Source: Janthinobacterium saanense (lineage in GTDB: Bacteria > Pseudomonadota > Gammaproteobacteria > Burkholderiales > Burkholderiaceae_D). From it: a stretch of 64,000 nt of DNA. A program made the position numbers and the translations under genes. The DNA lies in NCBI RefSeq assembly GCF_014200675.1, contig NZ_JACHCI010000013.1, forward strand, positions 62,001-126,000, given 5' to 3'. The notes below the pieces were generated by a model. That model had not been told where the DNA came from. It was given only the letters and a program-made list of their open reading frames with translations, and did no database searches. This document shows, piece after piece, positions 16,054-26,208 of this stretch (its first letter is position 1; each line of letters opens with the position of its first letter).

Positions 16054-17301
16054 ATGTTTGCAAAAGATCACACCCTCGCCAACGTCGATCCTGAATTGTT
16101 CGCCGTTATCCAGAAAGAAAACGTGCGCCAGCACGATCACATCGAGTTGATCGCGTCGGAAAACTATACGTCGCCAGCCGTCATGGAAGCACAAGGCTCG
16201 CAACTGACCAACAAGTATGCCGAAGGCTACCCAGGCAAGCGCTACTACGGCGGTTGCGAATTCGTCGATGTTGCCGAGCAACTGGCGATCGACCGTGTCA
16301 AGCAACTGTTTGGCGCCGAAGCGGCCAACGTGCAGCCGAACTCGGGTTCGCAAGCGAACCAGGGCGTGTTCTTCGCCATGCTGAAACCGGGCGACCTGAT
16401 CATGGGTATGTCGCTGGCCGAAGGCGGTCATTTGACCCACGGCATGCCACTCAATATGTCGGGCAAATGGTTCGACGTGGTGTCCTACGGCTTGACGGCC
16501 GAAGAAGACATCGACTACGAAGCCATGGAGCGCCTGGCGCGCGAACGCAAGCCCAAGCTGATTATTGCTGGCGCATCGGCCTTCTCGAAAAAGATCGACT
16601 TCGAGCGTTTCTCGAAAATCGCCAAGGAAGTCGGCGCCTACTTCATGGTCGACATGGCCCACTACGCCGGCCTGATCGCCGCTGGCCTGTACCCTAATCC
16701 GGTGCCGTTCGCCGACTTCGTGACCTCGACCACGCACAAATCGCTGCGCGGCCCACGCGGCGGCATCATCCTGATGAAGGCCGAGCACGAAAAAGCCATC
16801 AACTCGGCCATCTTCCCGGGTATCCAGGGCGGCCCGCTGATGCACGTGATCGCCGGCAAAGCCGTTGCCTTCAAGGAAGCGCTGAGCCCGGAATTCGTCG
16901 AATACCAGAAACAAGTCGTCAAGAACGCCGACGTGCTGGCAAAAACGCTGATCAAGCGCGGCCTGCGCATCGTTTCGGGCGGCACCGAATCGCACGTCAT
17001 GCTGGTCGACCTGCGCGCCAAGAACCTGACGGGCAAGGAAGCCGAAGCCATCCTCGGTTCCGCACACATCACCTGCAACAAGAACGGCATCCCGAACGAC
17101 CCGCAAAAACCATTCGTCACCTCGGGCATCCGCCTGGGCAGCCCGGCGATGACCACGCGCGGTTTCAAGGAAGCGCAAGCCGAGCAAGTGGGTAACCTGG
17201 TCGCCGACGTGCTGGACAATCCGCATGACGCCGCTACCATCGAGCGCGTCAAAGCGGCCGTCAAAGTGCTGGCCGATGCGCACCCTGTGTACGCAGCATA
17301 A
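16054..17301 (+). CDS. glyA: Serine hydroxymethyltransferase
   Basis: A 415-residue PLP enzyme that converts serine and tetrahydrofolate to glycine and 5,10-methylene-THF. Seen: N-terminal [20 protein letters not shown], the GKRYYGG substrate loop, [12 protein letters not shown], and the PLP-lysine motif [14 protein letters not shown]. The frame is open much further upstream, but ATG 16054 follows TTGGAG with correct spacing and gives the family length; the extra upstream codons are the riboswitch leader. It is followed by nrdR after 143 bp, a common order in Burkholderiales. Confidence 0.97.
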   Translation: MFAKDHTLANVDPELFAVIQKENVRQHDHIELIASENYTSPAVMEAQGSQLTNKYAEGYPGKRYYGGCEFVDVAEQLAIDRVKQLFGAEAANVQPNSGSQANQGVFFAMLKPGDLIMGMSLAEGGHLTHGMPLNMSGKWFDVVSYGLTAEEDIDYEAMERLARERKPKLIIAGASAFSKKIDFERFSKIAKEVGAYFMVDMAHYAGLIAAGLYPNPVPFADFVTSTTHKSLRGPRGGIILMKAEHEKAINSAIFPGIQGGPLMHVIAGKAVAFKEALSPEFVEYQKQVVKNADVLAKTLIKRGLRIVSGGTESHVMLVDLRAKNLTGKEAEAILGSAHITCNKNGIPNDPQKPFVTSGIRLGSPAMTTRGFKEAQAEQVGNLVADVLDNPHDAATIERVKAAVKVLADAHPVYAA

Positions 17302-17312
17302 TTGTTTGTCCA

Positions 17313-17351
17313 GAATGTGTCATACAGAGTAAGATTCTGCATGACACATTC
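17313..17351. terminator. Stem-loop in the glyA-nrdR gap
   Basis: An 11-bp perfect inverted repeat (GAATGTGTCAT/ATGACACATTC) with a 17-base loop starts 12 bp after the glyA stop. No T-run follows, so it may protect the glyA 3' end or partly attenuate read-through to nrdR rather than terminate fully. Confidence 0.4.
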
Positions 17352-17444
17352 CTGTTCTGCCTGCGGGCGCCCGGAGTGATTCCTGGCGCCCGCTGTTTTT
17401 GAGGCGTCCTGTATATAAAACTACTATAAAGTTGTATCTGCCCC

Positions 17445-17906
17445 ATGAAATGTCCATTTTGCCAGCACGGCGACACCCAGGTCCTCGATACGCGCGTATC
17501 GGAGGAGGGCGATGCCATACGGCGCCGCCGCCGCTGCGGCAAATGCGACAAGCGTTTCACGACTTACGAACGGATTGAACTTATCATGCCGGCCGTCGTC
17601 AAAAAGAATGGCAGCCGGACGGAGTTCGCTGCGGATAAGCTGCGCGGCAGTCTGATGCTGGCCTTGCGCAAGCGCCCCGTCGCGGCCGCCTCTGTGGATA
17701 CGGCCATCGCCTCCATCCAGGAAAAGCTGCTCACCAGCGGCTTGCGTGAAGTCGATTCCGGTTACATCGGTGAACTGGTGATGCAGGAACTCAAGCTGCT
17801 CGACAAGATTGCCTACATCCGTTTCGCTTCCGTGTACAAGAATTTTGAAGACCTGGCTGAATTCCAGGATGCGATTGCCGAAGTAGGGCATCCACGCAAA
17901 CCCTAA
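17445..17906 (+). CDS. nrdR: Transcriptional repressor NrdR
   Basis: A 153-residue regulator of ribonucleotide reductase genes. The N-terminal zinc ribbon has two CxxC pairs (CPFC and CGKC) around [14 protein letters not shown], and the ATP-cone domain follows ([25 protein letters not shown]...). It senses ATP/dATP and binds NrdR boxes. Start MKCPFC is universal in the family. Monocistronic or read through from glyA. Confidence 0.97.
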   Translation: MKCPFCQHGDTQVLDTRVSEEGDAIRRRRRCGKCDKRFTTYERIELIMPAVVKKNGSRTEFAADKLRGSLMLALRKRPVAAASVDTAIASIQEKLLTSGLREVDSGYIGELVMQELKLLDKIAYIRFASVYKNFEDLAEFQDAIAEVGHPRKP

Positions 17907-18097
17907 GTATTTTCAACGCATGTTTTTAGTCCGCATGACAAGCGGACTGGTCAATTCAAACCTCGGTATCTCCCTTCTTTTCTGGCTGATCGACACGCTG
18001 TTTGCGCTGCCTCATGCCTGAGTTCCATCGCGCGCCTATCGTTTAGCTGGGCCGGGCGTATTTGCGGCCCTTCTTTCTCTGTCAGGAGGAGTGGACC

Positions 18098-18673
18098 ATG
18101 GGTGGCGGCAGTCATGGCAGTAGCCTGGTCGAAGTGCTGGTGGCGCTATTGCTGCTGGCACTCGGCATTCTGGGCGGCAGTGTCTTGCACCTGGCGTCCT
18201 TGCGTGCGCGCCACGAATCGGCCTTGCTGTCGACGGCGGCGCAACTGGCGGCTGGCATGGCTGAGCGCATGCGCGCCAACAGCGGGCTGGCCGACGCCGA
18301 CAATCCCTATCTTGATCTCGATTACGATGCCTTGCTCGACGCTGGCGCTGGCGCTGGCGCCGGTGATGGTGGCCAGTCCGCCTGTTTCGGCGCGGCAGCT
18401 TGTACCCGCACGCAACTGGCGCAATTCGATATCGCCGAATGGAAGCAGCAATTAAGCTCGGCGCTGCCCGGTGGACGGCTCTTGATCTGCCGCGACCTGC
18501 AAGCCTGGGATACGGCGGTCCATGGCTTGCACTGGACCTGCAGCGGCGGCAGCGGCGCGCCCATCGTCATCAAACTGGGCTGGCGTGGCCGGCAAATGGG
18601 CGTGCAAGCCACTGGACAAACTGCCGAGGCCTTGCCCAGGCTGGCCATGCAACTGGGCGGGGGGAGTTCATGA
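18098..18673 (+). CDS. pilV: Type IV pilus minor pilin PilV
   Basis: A 191-residue prepilin-like protein. The short leader MGGGSHG precedes SSLVEVLVALLLLALGILGG, the class III signal with Glu5 and a hydrophobic helix; Ser replaces the common Phe at +1. ATG 18098 follows AGGAGGAG and is preferred to the open frame from 18062. It is first of a tightly packed minor-pilin operon (pilV-W-X-Y1-E-fimT) and probably helps form the priming complex at the pilus tip. Its stop overlaps the pilW start (ATGA). Confidence 0.85.
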   Translation: MGGGSHGSSLVEVLVALLLLALGILGGSVLHLASLRARHESALLSTAAQLAAGMAERMRANSGLADADNPYLDLDYDALLDAGAGAGAGDGGQSACFGAAACTRTQLAQFDIAEWKQQLSSALPGGRLLICRDLQAWDTAVHGLHWTCSGGSGAPIVIKLGWRGRQMGVQATGQTAEALPRLAMQLGGGSS

Positions 18674-19632
18674 AGACTCTTCACCAAAGAGGCATCAGCC
18701 TGGTCGAGCTGCTGGTGGCGCTGGGCCTGGGCGCGATGCTGATACTGGCGGCCAGCGCCATGTTGCTGGCCGCCAGCAGCAGTTACGCAGACCAGGCCGC
18801 GAACGCGCGTTTGAGCGACAACGGCCGTTATGCGCTCGATACCATCGCCCGCGCCGTGCACCAGACGGCGTACGTGAACTGGGATGCCAGCGCCGCAGCT
18901 TTGATCCACTCCCCGTATGACAGCGCCAATATCGCCGGGCTCGATGCACGCAGCCTGGCTAAAAACAGTGACGGCATATCGCTGCCCTTGACGGTGGCGG
19001 TGAATGGCAGCGACGTGCTGGCCCTGCGTTATGACGGCGCCGGCAAGGATGCGGGCGGTGACGGTTCCGTACTCAATTGCGCCGGTTTTGGCGTGGGCGC
19101 CGCACACACGCAGGCGCAGCGGGGCTGGAGCATTTTTTATGTGGCCCGCGACGACTCGGGCGAAGCCGAGCTGCGCTGCAAATACCGTTCGGCAGGTGGC
19201 GGCTGGGGCGCCGACGCCATCATCCGTGGCGTCGACAGTTTTCAGGTCTTGTATGGACTCGATACGGATAGTCCACCGGACGGCGTACCCAACCAGTATG
19301 TGAACGCCAGCGAACTGGCCGCGCGCGACGCGGCCCTGGTGCTGGTGGGCGTGGACGCAGCGGCGCAGCAGCGTGACCTGAATCAACGCACGCACTGGAA
19401 AAGGGTGGCCAGCGTGAGGGTGGCTTTGCTGCTGCATGGTGAAGCGGGAACGATATCGGCTGCGCAGCCGGGACCGGCGCAATTCGATTTGTTCGGCGCC
19501 GCCTATGCCGACGCCTATGGTGCCAGCGACCATGGCGTGCGCATTGTGCGTGCCACTTTGCCGCTGGTCCAGCAGGGACGCAACTACCATTTGGTGCAGC
19601 TGACTATCATGCTGCGCAATATGCCGGCCTGA
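18670..19632 (+). CDS. pilW: Type IV pilus minor pilin PilW
   Basis: A 320-residue prepilin. The leader MKTLHQRG is cut before ISLVELLVALGLGAMLILAASAML, the typical pilin helix with Glu5. The large C-terminal part contains PilW-like segments such as RLSDNGRYALDTIARAV and IIRGVDSFQVLYGLDTD. ATG 18670 overlaps the pilV stop, which excludes the much earlier frame opening. Acts as a minor pilin in the tip/priming complex. Confidence 0.88.
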   Translation: MKTLHQRGISLVELLVALGLGAMLILAASAMLLAASSSYADQAANARLSDNGRYALDTIARAVHQTAYVNWDASAAALIHSPYDSANIAGLDARSLAKNSDGISLPLTVAVNGSDVLALRYDGAGKDAGGDGSVLNCAGFGVGAAHTQAQRGWSIFYVARDDSGEAELRCKYRSAGGGWGADAIIRGVDSFQVLYGLDTDSPPDGVPNQYVNASELAARDAALVLVGVDAAAQQRDLNQRTHWKRVASVRVALLLHGEAGTISAAQPGPAQFDLFGAAYADAYGASDHGVRIVRATLPLVQQGRNYHLVQLTIMLRNMPA

Positions 19633-19651
19633 GCGGCGCACGGGAACCCTG

Positions 19652-20284
19652 ATGTCGGGCCGTCAAAAGAAAATCCTGAGGACTTCCGTGCAGCGCGGCA
19701 TGGCGCTGGTGTTTACGCTGTGTTTGCTGCTGCTCATACTGTTGCTGGGCGTGTCGGCGGCGCAAATGGCTTTGCTGGGAGAAAAAGCTGCGCGCGGCGA
19801 GCGCGACCGGCATATTGCTTTTCACGCCGCAGAGGAGGCGCTGATGGATGCGGAACGCGACATCGAAGGCCAGCCGGGCGCGCCAGGCCGCAGCGGCCTG
19901 TTCGCGCCAGACAGCGCGGCTGGCTTTGCGGCAAGCTGTGGCGAACAACCGGGCCTGTGCTTGCCAGCAGCCGAACCGGCGCCGCCGGTATGGCTAGTTA
20001 ATGAGCTCGATGCTGACGATGAGGGGGCGACAGTCGCGTATGGCCGTTTTACGGGCGCTCCCATGCAGACGGGGCAGGGCTTTTTGCCATTCCGGCGCCC
20101 CCGCTACCTGATTGAATTGCTGCCGTTTCACGCACCGGGTGAAGAGGCGGGCGCGCCGGCCGGTGCTGCTGCGCCCGCCAGTTATCTCTATCGCGTAACC
20201 GCCATCGGTTTTGGCGCCAGCGAGGATACGCAGGTGGTGCTGCAAACCTATTACCGCAAGCAGATGGCGGAGGCGGCGCCATGA
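19652..20284 (+). CDS. pilX: Type IV pilus assembly protein PilX
   Basis: A 210-residue protein with an N-terminal PilX-type helix: SVQRGMALVFTLCLLLLILLLGVSAAQMALLGEKAARGERDRHIAFHAAEEALMDAE, lacking the pilin Glu5 consensus as PilX proteins often do. The rest is a globular domain. It sits 19 bp after pilW and its stop overlaps the pilY1 start by four bases, so the genes are translationally coupled. Confidence 0.85.
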   Translation: MSGRQKKILRTSVQRGMALVFTLCLLLLILLLGVSAAQMALLGEKAARGERDRHIAFHAAEEALMDAERDIEGQPGAPGRSGLFAPDSAAGFAASCGEQPGLCLPAAEPAPPVWLVNELDADDEGATVAYGRFTGAPMQTGQGFLPFRRPRYLIELLPFHAPGEEAGAPAGAAAPASYLYRVTAIGFGASEDTQVVLQTYYRKQMAEAAP

Positions 20285-23200
20285 AAGCGTTGCGCTGGCT
20301 GGTGCTGGTGGGCTTGTTTTTCTTCATCGTTGCCGGCGCACGGGGCGCCACGCCGACGGTGGATTTGAACCGGGCCGATGTCGGCCTGCAAGGGGCGAGG
20401 GTGCCGCCCAATGTGCTGCTCAACCTGTCGTTCACCCATGCGGCTGCGGCTGCGGCCTATGTTGATGAGTACGCGCCTACACGCGAGTATGTGGGCTATT
20501 TCGATGCGCGCTCCTGCTATGTTTATCCTTACCGCAGCCAGGGTGGCGCCAGCGTGCCGGATTTGCGCGTAGCGACCGCTTACTTCTCCGTGCTCAAGCC
20601 GGCCAATACCCAGCATGGCTGTGGCGGCGACAGCTTCAGCGGCAACTTTTTGAACTGGGCCGGCGCCAGCATGCTCGACATCGTGCGCTACGCCGTCACG
20701 GGTGGCGACCGGGTGATTGATGAAGTGCGCAAGACGGTATTGCAGCGGGCCTATCTTCCCGACGGCCAGGCCGGCATGGACTTTTACGCCCATGCCGCCT
20801 ATTTCCCTCGCAAGCTTTTGCACCAGGGCGTGCAAACGGCCACGCCATTTTCGGTGGCGCAATTGGCCATCGTCTCTTGCCGTAACCGCTTGCTGTTTGG
20901 CGCTGGCGCGCTGGCGCAGGCTGGCAGTTGCGAGTCGCCCGGCACGGCAGCTGGCTTGGGCGCCTTCCTGGCCCGCGTGCGCGTCTGCGATGCCGTGGAA
21001 GGCCCGCTGCGGCCAGACTTGTGCATGGCTTACCGCAAGAATTACAAGCCGGTGGGCGCCGTGCAGCGCCATGGCGGCAGGCTGCGCATCGGCGTTTTTG
21101 GCCACTTGAATACGATGCCATCGACGGACACCCATCTGTACGGTGGCGTATTGCGCGCACCGTTGGCGCAGCTGGGAGCGCAGCGTTTTTTATTGCCCGA
21201 CTTCCTGCCGCAAGACTATTCGGACGCCGAATGGTCTGCGCTGACCGGCGTGTACACGGGCCGTGGCGGCGGGGTGACCACTTACATCAATACCGTGGGC
21301 CGCAGTAATGCGCAACTGCCGGGCAGTTATGCCAGGGCGGCGCCGCTGGCTGAACTGCTATATGAATCCTTGCGTTATCTGCAGGGACGCCAAGCCAGCG
21401 CTGCAGTGGCGCAAGCCGTCGATGATGGCTTGCCTGTCCTTACGCCATGGACTGACCCGCAAGTGGCCAGTTGCCAGCGCCATATTGTTATGAGTCTCGG
21501 CGACGCAGGTATGGCGGGCGACCGTTTTGTGCCGGGCAATTTGCCCAATAAAAGGGACGATCCGGGCGACCGCGCGCGCGGTGTCGATGGTTTTGTCGCG
21601 CCACCGCTGGACGTGATGGCCTGGACGCGGGCGGTGGGGGCGCTGGAAGGTAATCTGGCGGGCTTGGAATGGCTGGCGGACGGCATGGGCGGCGCCAGTT
21701 TTCATGCGGCGGGCCTGGCCTACTGGTCGCATGTGTCGGCGCTACGTCCCGGCGGCACGCCGGGCTTGCTGACCCATTATGCGGGGGACTTGCTACCTAG
21801 TAATAACGCTGCCACCGCTACCACGCCGCTATTATTGGCCGCCAGATATGGCGGTGATCATGATGCGGATGGCGGCCTGCCCAGCCATTATTTGCAGGGC
21901 AGCGACCCCGTTGCCCTGATCGCTGGCGTGCGCGCTGCTTTCGTGGCGGCCGACCATGGCGTGTCTGACGCGATGGCCGGTCCATCCTTGATGGCGCTGG
22001 CCAGCGGCGCAGAAAACGCCTATCTTTTTCAGTCGCAGCTGCGCTTGGCTGAGAACAGCATGACCCTGTCGCGCCTGCCGTTTACGCTGGGCGCCGATGG
22101 CGCCGTGATTGCCGGCAAACCGTTGTGGGTGGCTGGCCAGGCCATGCGGCCCATTTATACGCCAGGCGCGGCGGGTATATTGATTCCGCTGCAATGGTCC
22201 CGGCTCGATGCCAGCCAGCGCAGTATCTTCGATGGCCAGGATGGCCTGGGTGTCGCGCGCATCCAGTATCTGCAGGGGGAGCGGACGCGCGAAGTAGGCC
22301 AGCCCGGTGGCGTGCTGCGCCGACGCACGGGTACCCTGGGCGCAGCACCGTATGGCAACCTGGTGTACGTGGGCACGCCATCCTTGGGTGTGTCGGGCGC
22401 GGATTACGCGCTGCACCGCACATTGCTGCAAACGCGGCGCAAGATGCTGTATCTGGGCGCCAACGATGGCTTGCTGCACGGTGTCGATGCGCAGACCGGT
22501 AGCGAGCTGTTTGCTTATTTGCCACAAGCCCTGCTGCACGGCGCGGCCGCCAGTGCAAGCACCCACTACGACGCTGGCCCGCTGCTCGATGGCGCCGCCG
22601 CCAGCGCGGAAGTACTGGTGCTGGGGCGCTGGAAAACGGTGCTGGTGTCCGGCATGGGCGGTGGCGCCCAAGGTCTGTTCGCCCTCGATGTGACGGACCC
22701 GGAACGTTTCGCGCAAACGGGTGCCTTATGGGAATTTACCGACCGCGATGACAGCACCATGGGTAATCTGCGTGCGGCGCCTAGTTTTGCCCGGCTGAGG
22801 GTGAGTGGCAAGGATGGCCTGCCCGTCTACCGTGATTTTGTGGTTGTCTCCAGCGGCTATAACAATACGCTGGACGATGCTCATGCACTAGTCAAGCCGG
22901 CCGCCGCCATCTTTTTGCTGGCGCTGGACAAGCCGCCCAGTGCCTCATGGCAATTGGGCAGTAATTACTATCGCTTGAAAGTGCCGCTGGTGCAAGCAGA
23001 GGGTGACGACGCTGGCGTGGCGGCGCAAGCCCTGGCGCCGCCCGCCTTGGTGGCTGGCAACGATGGCGCGCTGGCTTACGCCTATGCGGGCGATTTGCAA
23101 GGCAATCTCTGGCGCATCGATTTTACTGGCGGGCCGCCGTGGAGCGATGGCGGGGCGCGCAAACTCATCTTTGTCGCGCGCGATGCGAAAGGAGTGCGCC

Positions 23201-23922
23201 AGCCTATCACCCAGCAAGTGAAAGTGGCTTATGGGCCGGGCGCCGGCTATCTGCTGCTGTTCGGTACGGGCAAGCTGGTCGAAGTCGCCGACACCTGGCC
23301 CGCTGCCCTGTCGCCGCAATCGTTATATGCCGTCCACGATGATTTGAGTGAACTGGCGCCCACGCGCAGCCGTGCCAGCCTGCAGCAGCGCAGCCTGGGC
23401 GTAGCGACGGATGCTTATGCCGTCACTGGCGCCGAGCTGCGTTACGCCGATGCGGCCACGGACGATGCGGGCGTCAGGCATGGCTGGTATCTGGATTTTA
23501 ACGGCACGGCGCAGACGGGCGAGCGCAGCGTGCATAGCCCCGTGCTGGCTGCCGGCCAGGTGTTTTTCAATACCGTCTTGCCGGGACGCGATGCCTGCGC
23601 CAGGCCGGCCACAAGATTGTATGTACTCGATGTGCTCAGTGGCTTTGCGGCCGATAGCGTGGGCTTGACACAGGCGGGCGCGATCACGGGACGCCTGCTG
23701 GACGGTTTGGCGCGTGCGCCGCCGCTGGTGCTGGAAATCAAGAGCAGCGTCGGGGCGGCGGCAGCGGCCGGGCGGGCCGAGGGGCGCAAGCAATTTGCCG
23801 TGGTGCAGCCCGGCGTGCCGGGGGTTGCCGTCAAGGTGGCCAGCGCGCCGCTGCCGGCCAAACGCCTGAGTTGGCGCGAAGTGGCGAACTGGCGCGAATT
23901 GCATGAGGCTGCCAAGAAGTAG
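20281..23922 (+). CDS. pilY1: Pilus tip-associated adhesin/assembly protein PilY1
   Basis: A 1213-residue exported protein (signal peptide MKALRWLVLVGLFFFIVAGARG). Start PTVDLNRADVGLQGARVPPNVLLNLSFTH and the VGYFDARSCYVYPY region are typical of PilY1 N-termini. The C-terminal half is the PilY1 beta-propeller: RRKMLYLGANDGLLHGVDA, SGMGGGAQGLFALDVTDP, VVSSGYNN and GDLQGNLWRIDFTG. PilY1 caps the pilus, promotes extension and mediates attachment. No clear intact MIDAS motif was found in the N-terminal part, so a classical von Willebrand A domain is not claimed. Confidence 0.93.
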   Translation: MKALRWLVLVGLFFFIVAGARGATPTVDLNRADVGLQGARVPPNVLLNLSFTHAAAAAAYVDEYAPTREYVGYFDARSCYVYPYRSQGGASVPDLRVATAYFSVLKPANTQHGCGGDSFSGNFLNWAGASMLDIVRYAVTGGDRVIDEVRKTVLQRAYLPDGQAGMDFYAHAAYFPRKLLHQGVQTATPFSVAQLAIVSCRNRLLFGAGALAQAGSCESPGTAAGLGAFLARVRVCDAVEGPLRPDLCMAYRKNYKPVGAVQRHGGRLRIGVFGHLNTMPSTDTHLYGGVLRAPLAQLGAQRFLLPDFLPQDYSDAEWSALTGVYTGRGGGVTTYINTVGRSNAQLPGSYARAAPLAELLYESLRYLQGRQASAAVAQAVDDGLPVLTPWTDPQVASCQRHIVMSLGDAGMAGDRFVPGNLPNKRDDPGDRARGVDGFVAPPLDVMAWTRAVGALEGNLAGLEWLADGMGGASFHAAGLAYWSHVSALRPGGTPGLLTHYAGDLLPSNNAATATTPLLLAARYGGDHDADGGLPSHYLQGSDPVALIAGVRAAFVAADHGVSDAMAGPSLMALASGAENAYLFQSQLRLAENSMTLSRLPFTLGADGAVIAGKPLWVAGQAMRPIYTPGAAGILIPLQWSRLDASQRSIFDGQDGLGVARIQYLQGERTREVGQPGGVLRRRTGTLGAAPYGNLVYVGTPSLGVSGADYALHRTLLQTRRKMLYLGANDGLLHGVDAQTGSELFAYLPQALLHGAAASASTHYDAGPLLDGAAASAEVLVLGRWKTVLVSGMGGGAQGLFALDVTDPERFAQTGALWEFTDRDDSTMGNLRAAPSFARLRVSGKDGLPVYRDFVVVSSGYNNTLDDAHALVKPAAAIFLLALDKPPSASWQLGSNYYRLKVPLVQAEGDDAGVAAQALAPPALVAGNDGALAYAYAGDLQGNLWRIDFTGGPPWSDGGARKLIFVARDAKGVRQPITQQVKVAYGPGAGYLLLFGTGKLVEVADTWPAALSPQSLYAVHDDLSELAPTRSRASLQQRSLGVATDAYAVTGAELRYADAATDDAGVRHGWYLDFNGTAQTGERSVHSPVLAAGQVFFNTVLPGRDACARPATRLYVLDVLSGFAADSVGLTQAGAITGRLLDGLARAPPLVLEIKSSVGAAAAAGRAEGRKQFAVVQPGVPGVAVKVASAPLPAKRLSWREVANWRELHEAAKK

Positions 23923-23946
23923 TTGTCACTATTGAAAGGGCGGGCC

Positions 23947-24429
23947 ATGTCACGCACACTGTTTTTTTCTGCGCTCAGGCAGGGGTTCAGCCTGGTCGAA
24001 ATGATGGCCGTGCTGGTGATTCTGTCGCTGTTGCTGGCGCTGGCCTTGCCCGCCTACTACGGCCATGTCGTGCGGGCCAAACGGGTGCAGGGGCAGGCAA
24101 GCTTGCTGCAATTGATGCAGCAGCAGGAACGTTACTACTCGCAAAATAATAGCTATCTGCTCTTTTCGGCAGCTTCGACGGAGCCGTCTGCCAAGCAATT
24201 CCAGTGGTGGTCTGGCGATGGTCCTGAAGGCAATGCAGGCCGCAGCGCCTATGAAATCGAGGCCGTGGCCTGCCCTGGCATGCAGATAAAGCTATGCGTC
24301 TTGCTGCGCGCCTTGCCGGGCACGCCCAGGGTGGACCAGCAATTCCATGATGCCGATTGCGGTGTGCTGAGCTTGAACAGCGCCGGTGTGCGCGGCAGCA
24401 GCGGGCCGGCCGCCCATTGCTGGCCCTAG
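23947..24429 (+). CDS. pilE: Type IV pilin PilE-like minor pilin
   Basis: A 160-residue prepilin: leader MSRTLFFSALRQG, then FSLVEMMAVLVILSLLLALALPAYYGHVVRAKR with Phe+1 and Glu5. The globular part has QGQASLLQLMQQQERYYSQNNSY, a ComP/PilE signature, and paired cysteines near the C-terminus. ATG 23947 fits the leader better than the frame opening at 23923. Clustered with pilY1, so a minor pilin role is more likely than the major subunit. Confidence 0.87.
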   Translation: MSRTLFFSALRQGFSLVEMMAVLVILSLLLALALPAYYGHVVRAKRVQGQASLLQLMQQQERYYSQNNSYLLFSAASTEPSAKQFQWWSGDGPEGNAGRSAYEIEAVACPGMQIKLCVLLRALPGTPRVDQQFHDADCGVLSLNSAGVRGSSGPAAHCWP

Positions 24430-24451
24430 CCAGGGTTGATGGAGGTGACTG

Positions 24452-25018
24452 ATGTCAGGATATTTACGCTCGCGCGGGCCGGTTGGTCACACCATGCTGG
24501 AATTGCTGGCCGTGTTGTCGATCACCGGCTTGCTGGCGGCCGCTGCCTTGCCCAGCCTGCAGCAGATGCTGGAGCGCCAGCGGCTGCGGGCCGCGTCCAC
24601 GGACTTGTTTTCCGCCATCGAATTGACGCGGGCGCTAGCGATGGCGCGTGGCCGGCGCGTGTTGCTGATGCCGGCCGGGCCTGGCGGCACGGATTGGCGC
24701 ACGGGCTGGCTGGTGTTTATCGACCGTAATAGCAACCTGGTGTTCGATGAGGGCGACGAGCTGCTGTTACGCCAGGGGCCGCTGGCAGCGGGCATCAGCG
24801 TCCAGTTTGCTTTTACATCGGGCACGGCGCCGTTTTATATTGCCTATAATGGAGCAGGCCGCAGTTGTAGCGCCAGCAATAGCCTGGCGGCGCGCTGGGG
24901 TACGATGTCCTTGATTTCAGGAAAACAGCGACGACATATTAAAATCAATATGCTGGGCAGGGTGCGCATCTGCGACCCGCAGCAGGCGGTCAATTGCAGC
25001 GGCGTGGCGGAAAGCTAG
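24452..25018 (+). CDS. fimT: GspH/FimT-family pseudopilin
   Basis: A 188-residue prepilin with leader MSGYLRSRGPVG and mature start HTMLELLAVLSITGLLAAAALPSLQQMLERQRLRAASTDLFSAIELTRALAMARGRRVLLMP, which is the GspH/FimT family pattern. The C-terminal part includes DWRTGWLVFID and a paired CSASN/RICDPQ cysteine region. FimT proteins of this type have been linked to DNA uptake in other bacteria. It is the last gene of the pilus operon, 22 bp after pilE. Confidence 0.87.
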   Translation: MSGYLRSRGPVGHTMLELLAVLSITGLLAAAALPSLQQMLERQRLRAASTDLFSAIELTRALAMARGRRVLLMPAGPGGTDWRTGWLVFIDRNSNLVFDEGDELLLRQGPLAAGISVQFAFTSGTAPFYIAYNGAGRSCSASNSLAARWGTMSLISGKQRRHIKINMLGRVRICDPQQAVNCSGVAES

Positions 25019-25081
25019 CTGTGCAGTACCGGTCCAGTTGTTATCAGTAACCTTTTCAGCAACCTTCAAGCAAAGTAGCCT

Positions 25082-26182
25082 GTGGAAATACTCAATGATG
25101 TAGATGGCATGCGCCTGGCGTTGGCATGGGCGGCGCGCGGTTTGTACACGACCTCGCCCAACCCCCGTATCGGCTGCGTGATTGTCAAGGATGGCCTGGT
25201 GATCGGCGCCGGCGTGACGCAGGCGGCCGGGCATGATCATGCCGAAGTGCAAGCGCTGGCTAACGCCAGGGCGCGCGGCAACGACGTGCGTGGCGCCACG
25301 GCCTATGTCACCCTGGAGCCGTGCAACCACCATGGCCGCACGCCGCCATGTTCGGATGCGCTGGTGCGCGCCGGGCTGGGCCGTGTCGTGGCCGCCATGA
25401 CGGATCCGAACCCGCTAGTGGCAGGGCAGGGCCTGGCCAAGCTGGAAGCGGCCGGCATCGCCGTCACCACGGGTGTGCTGGCAGACGAAGCGTATGAAAT
25501 GAATATCGGCTTTTTCTCGCGCATGTTGCGCGGCAAACCCTGGGTGCGCATGAAAACGGCGGCCAGCCTCGACGGCATGACGGCCTTGCACAATGGCCAG
25601 AGTCAATGGATCACAGGGCCGGAAGCGCGCGCCGATGGCCATGCCTGGCGCGCGCGCGCCTGCGCCATCCTGACGGGCATCGGCACGGTCAAGGCCGACG
25701 ATCCGCAATTGAATGTGCGCGCCGTGGAAACGCCGCGCCAGCCGCGCCGCATCGTGATCGACAGCCGGCTCGAGATCAGCCTCGATGCGCGCATCCTGCA
25801 AGGGGGCGGCACCTGGATCGTGGCGGCCGTGGCTAATGCTGAAAAGCAAGCGCAATTGAGCGCCCTGGGCGCGGAAATCATCCTGCTGCCGAATGCGGCC
25901 GGCAAGGTGGATTTGCCCGAACTGATGCTGGAACTGGGCCGGCGCCAGATCAATGAAGTCCATGTCGAGGCAGGCGCCAAGCTGAACGGTTCGCTGATAC
26001 GCGAAGGCTGCGTCGACGAGTTGCTGGTCTACCTGGCGCCCACCGTGATCGGCGACGCCCAAGGCATGTTCAGCTTGCCCGCGCTGACGGATTTGAGCGG
26101 AAAATACGCCTTGCAATTTCACCAGGTTCAGCAGGTCGGCGCAGATGTGCGTATCCTTGCAAGATTCACCGAACGCAATTAA
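25082..26182 (+). CDS. ribD: Bifunctional pyrimidine deaminase/reductase RibD
   Basis: A 366-residue riboflavin enzyme. The N-terminal deaminase domain has zinc ligands in GHDHAEVQAL and TLEPCNHHGRTPPCSDAL; the C-terminal reductase domain (from about residue 150: PWVRMKTAASLDGM) includes GIGTVKADDPQLNVR and the EAGAKLNGSLIREG loop. It converts the GTP cyclohydrolase II product to the ribitylamino pyrimidine. The GTG at 25082 gives the usual N-terminal length; ATG 25109 is an alternative. Followed by ribE after 26 bp. Confidence 0.95.
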   Translation: MEILNDVDGMRLALAWAARGLYTTSPNPRIGCVIVKDGLVIGAGVTQAAGHDHAEVQALANARARGNDVRGATAYVTLEPCNHHGRTPPCSDALVRAGLGRVVAAMTDPNPLVAGQGLAKLEAAGIAVTTGVLADEAYEMNIGFFSRMLRGKPWVRMKTAASLDGMTALHNGQSQWITGPEARADGHAWRARACAILTGIGTVKADDPQLNVRAVETPRQPRRIVIDSRLEISLDARILQGGGTWIVAAVANAEKQAQLSALGAEIILLPNAAGKVDLPELMLELGRRQINEVHVEAGAKLNGSLIREGCVDELLVYLAPTVIGDAQGMFSLPALTDLSGKYALQFHQVQQVGADVRILARFTERN

Positions 26183-26208
26183 TCACTCTTACTTTTTACA
26201 GGTTGACC

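Noticed and set aside
16003..17283. 426-codon ORF antisense to glyA
   Set aside because: A shadow of the GC-rich codon usage of glyA; His/Arg-rich composition with no family features. The same applies to 29738-31063, 12967-15044 and 45554-47005.
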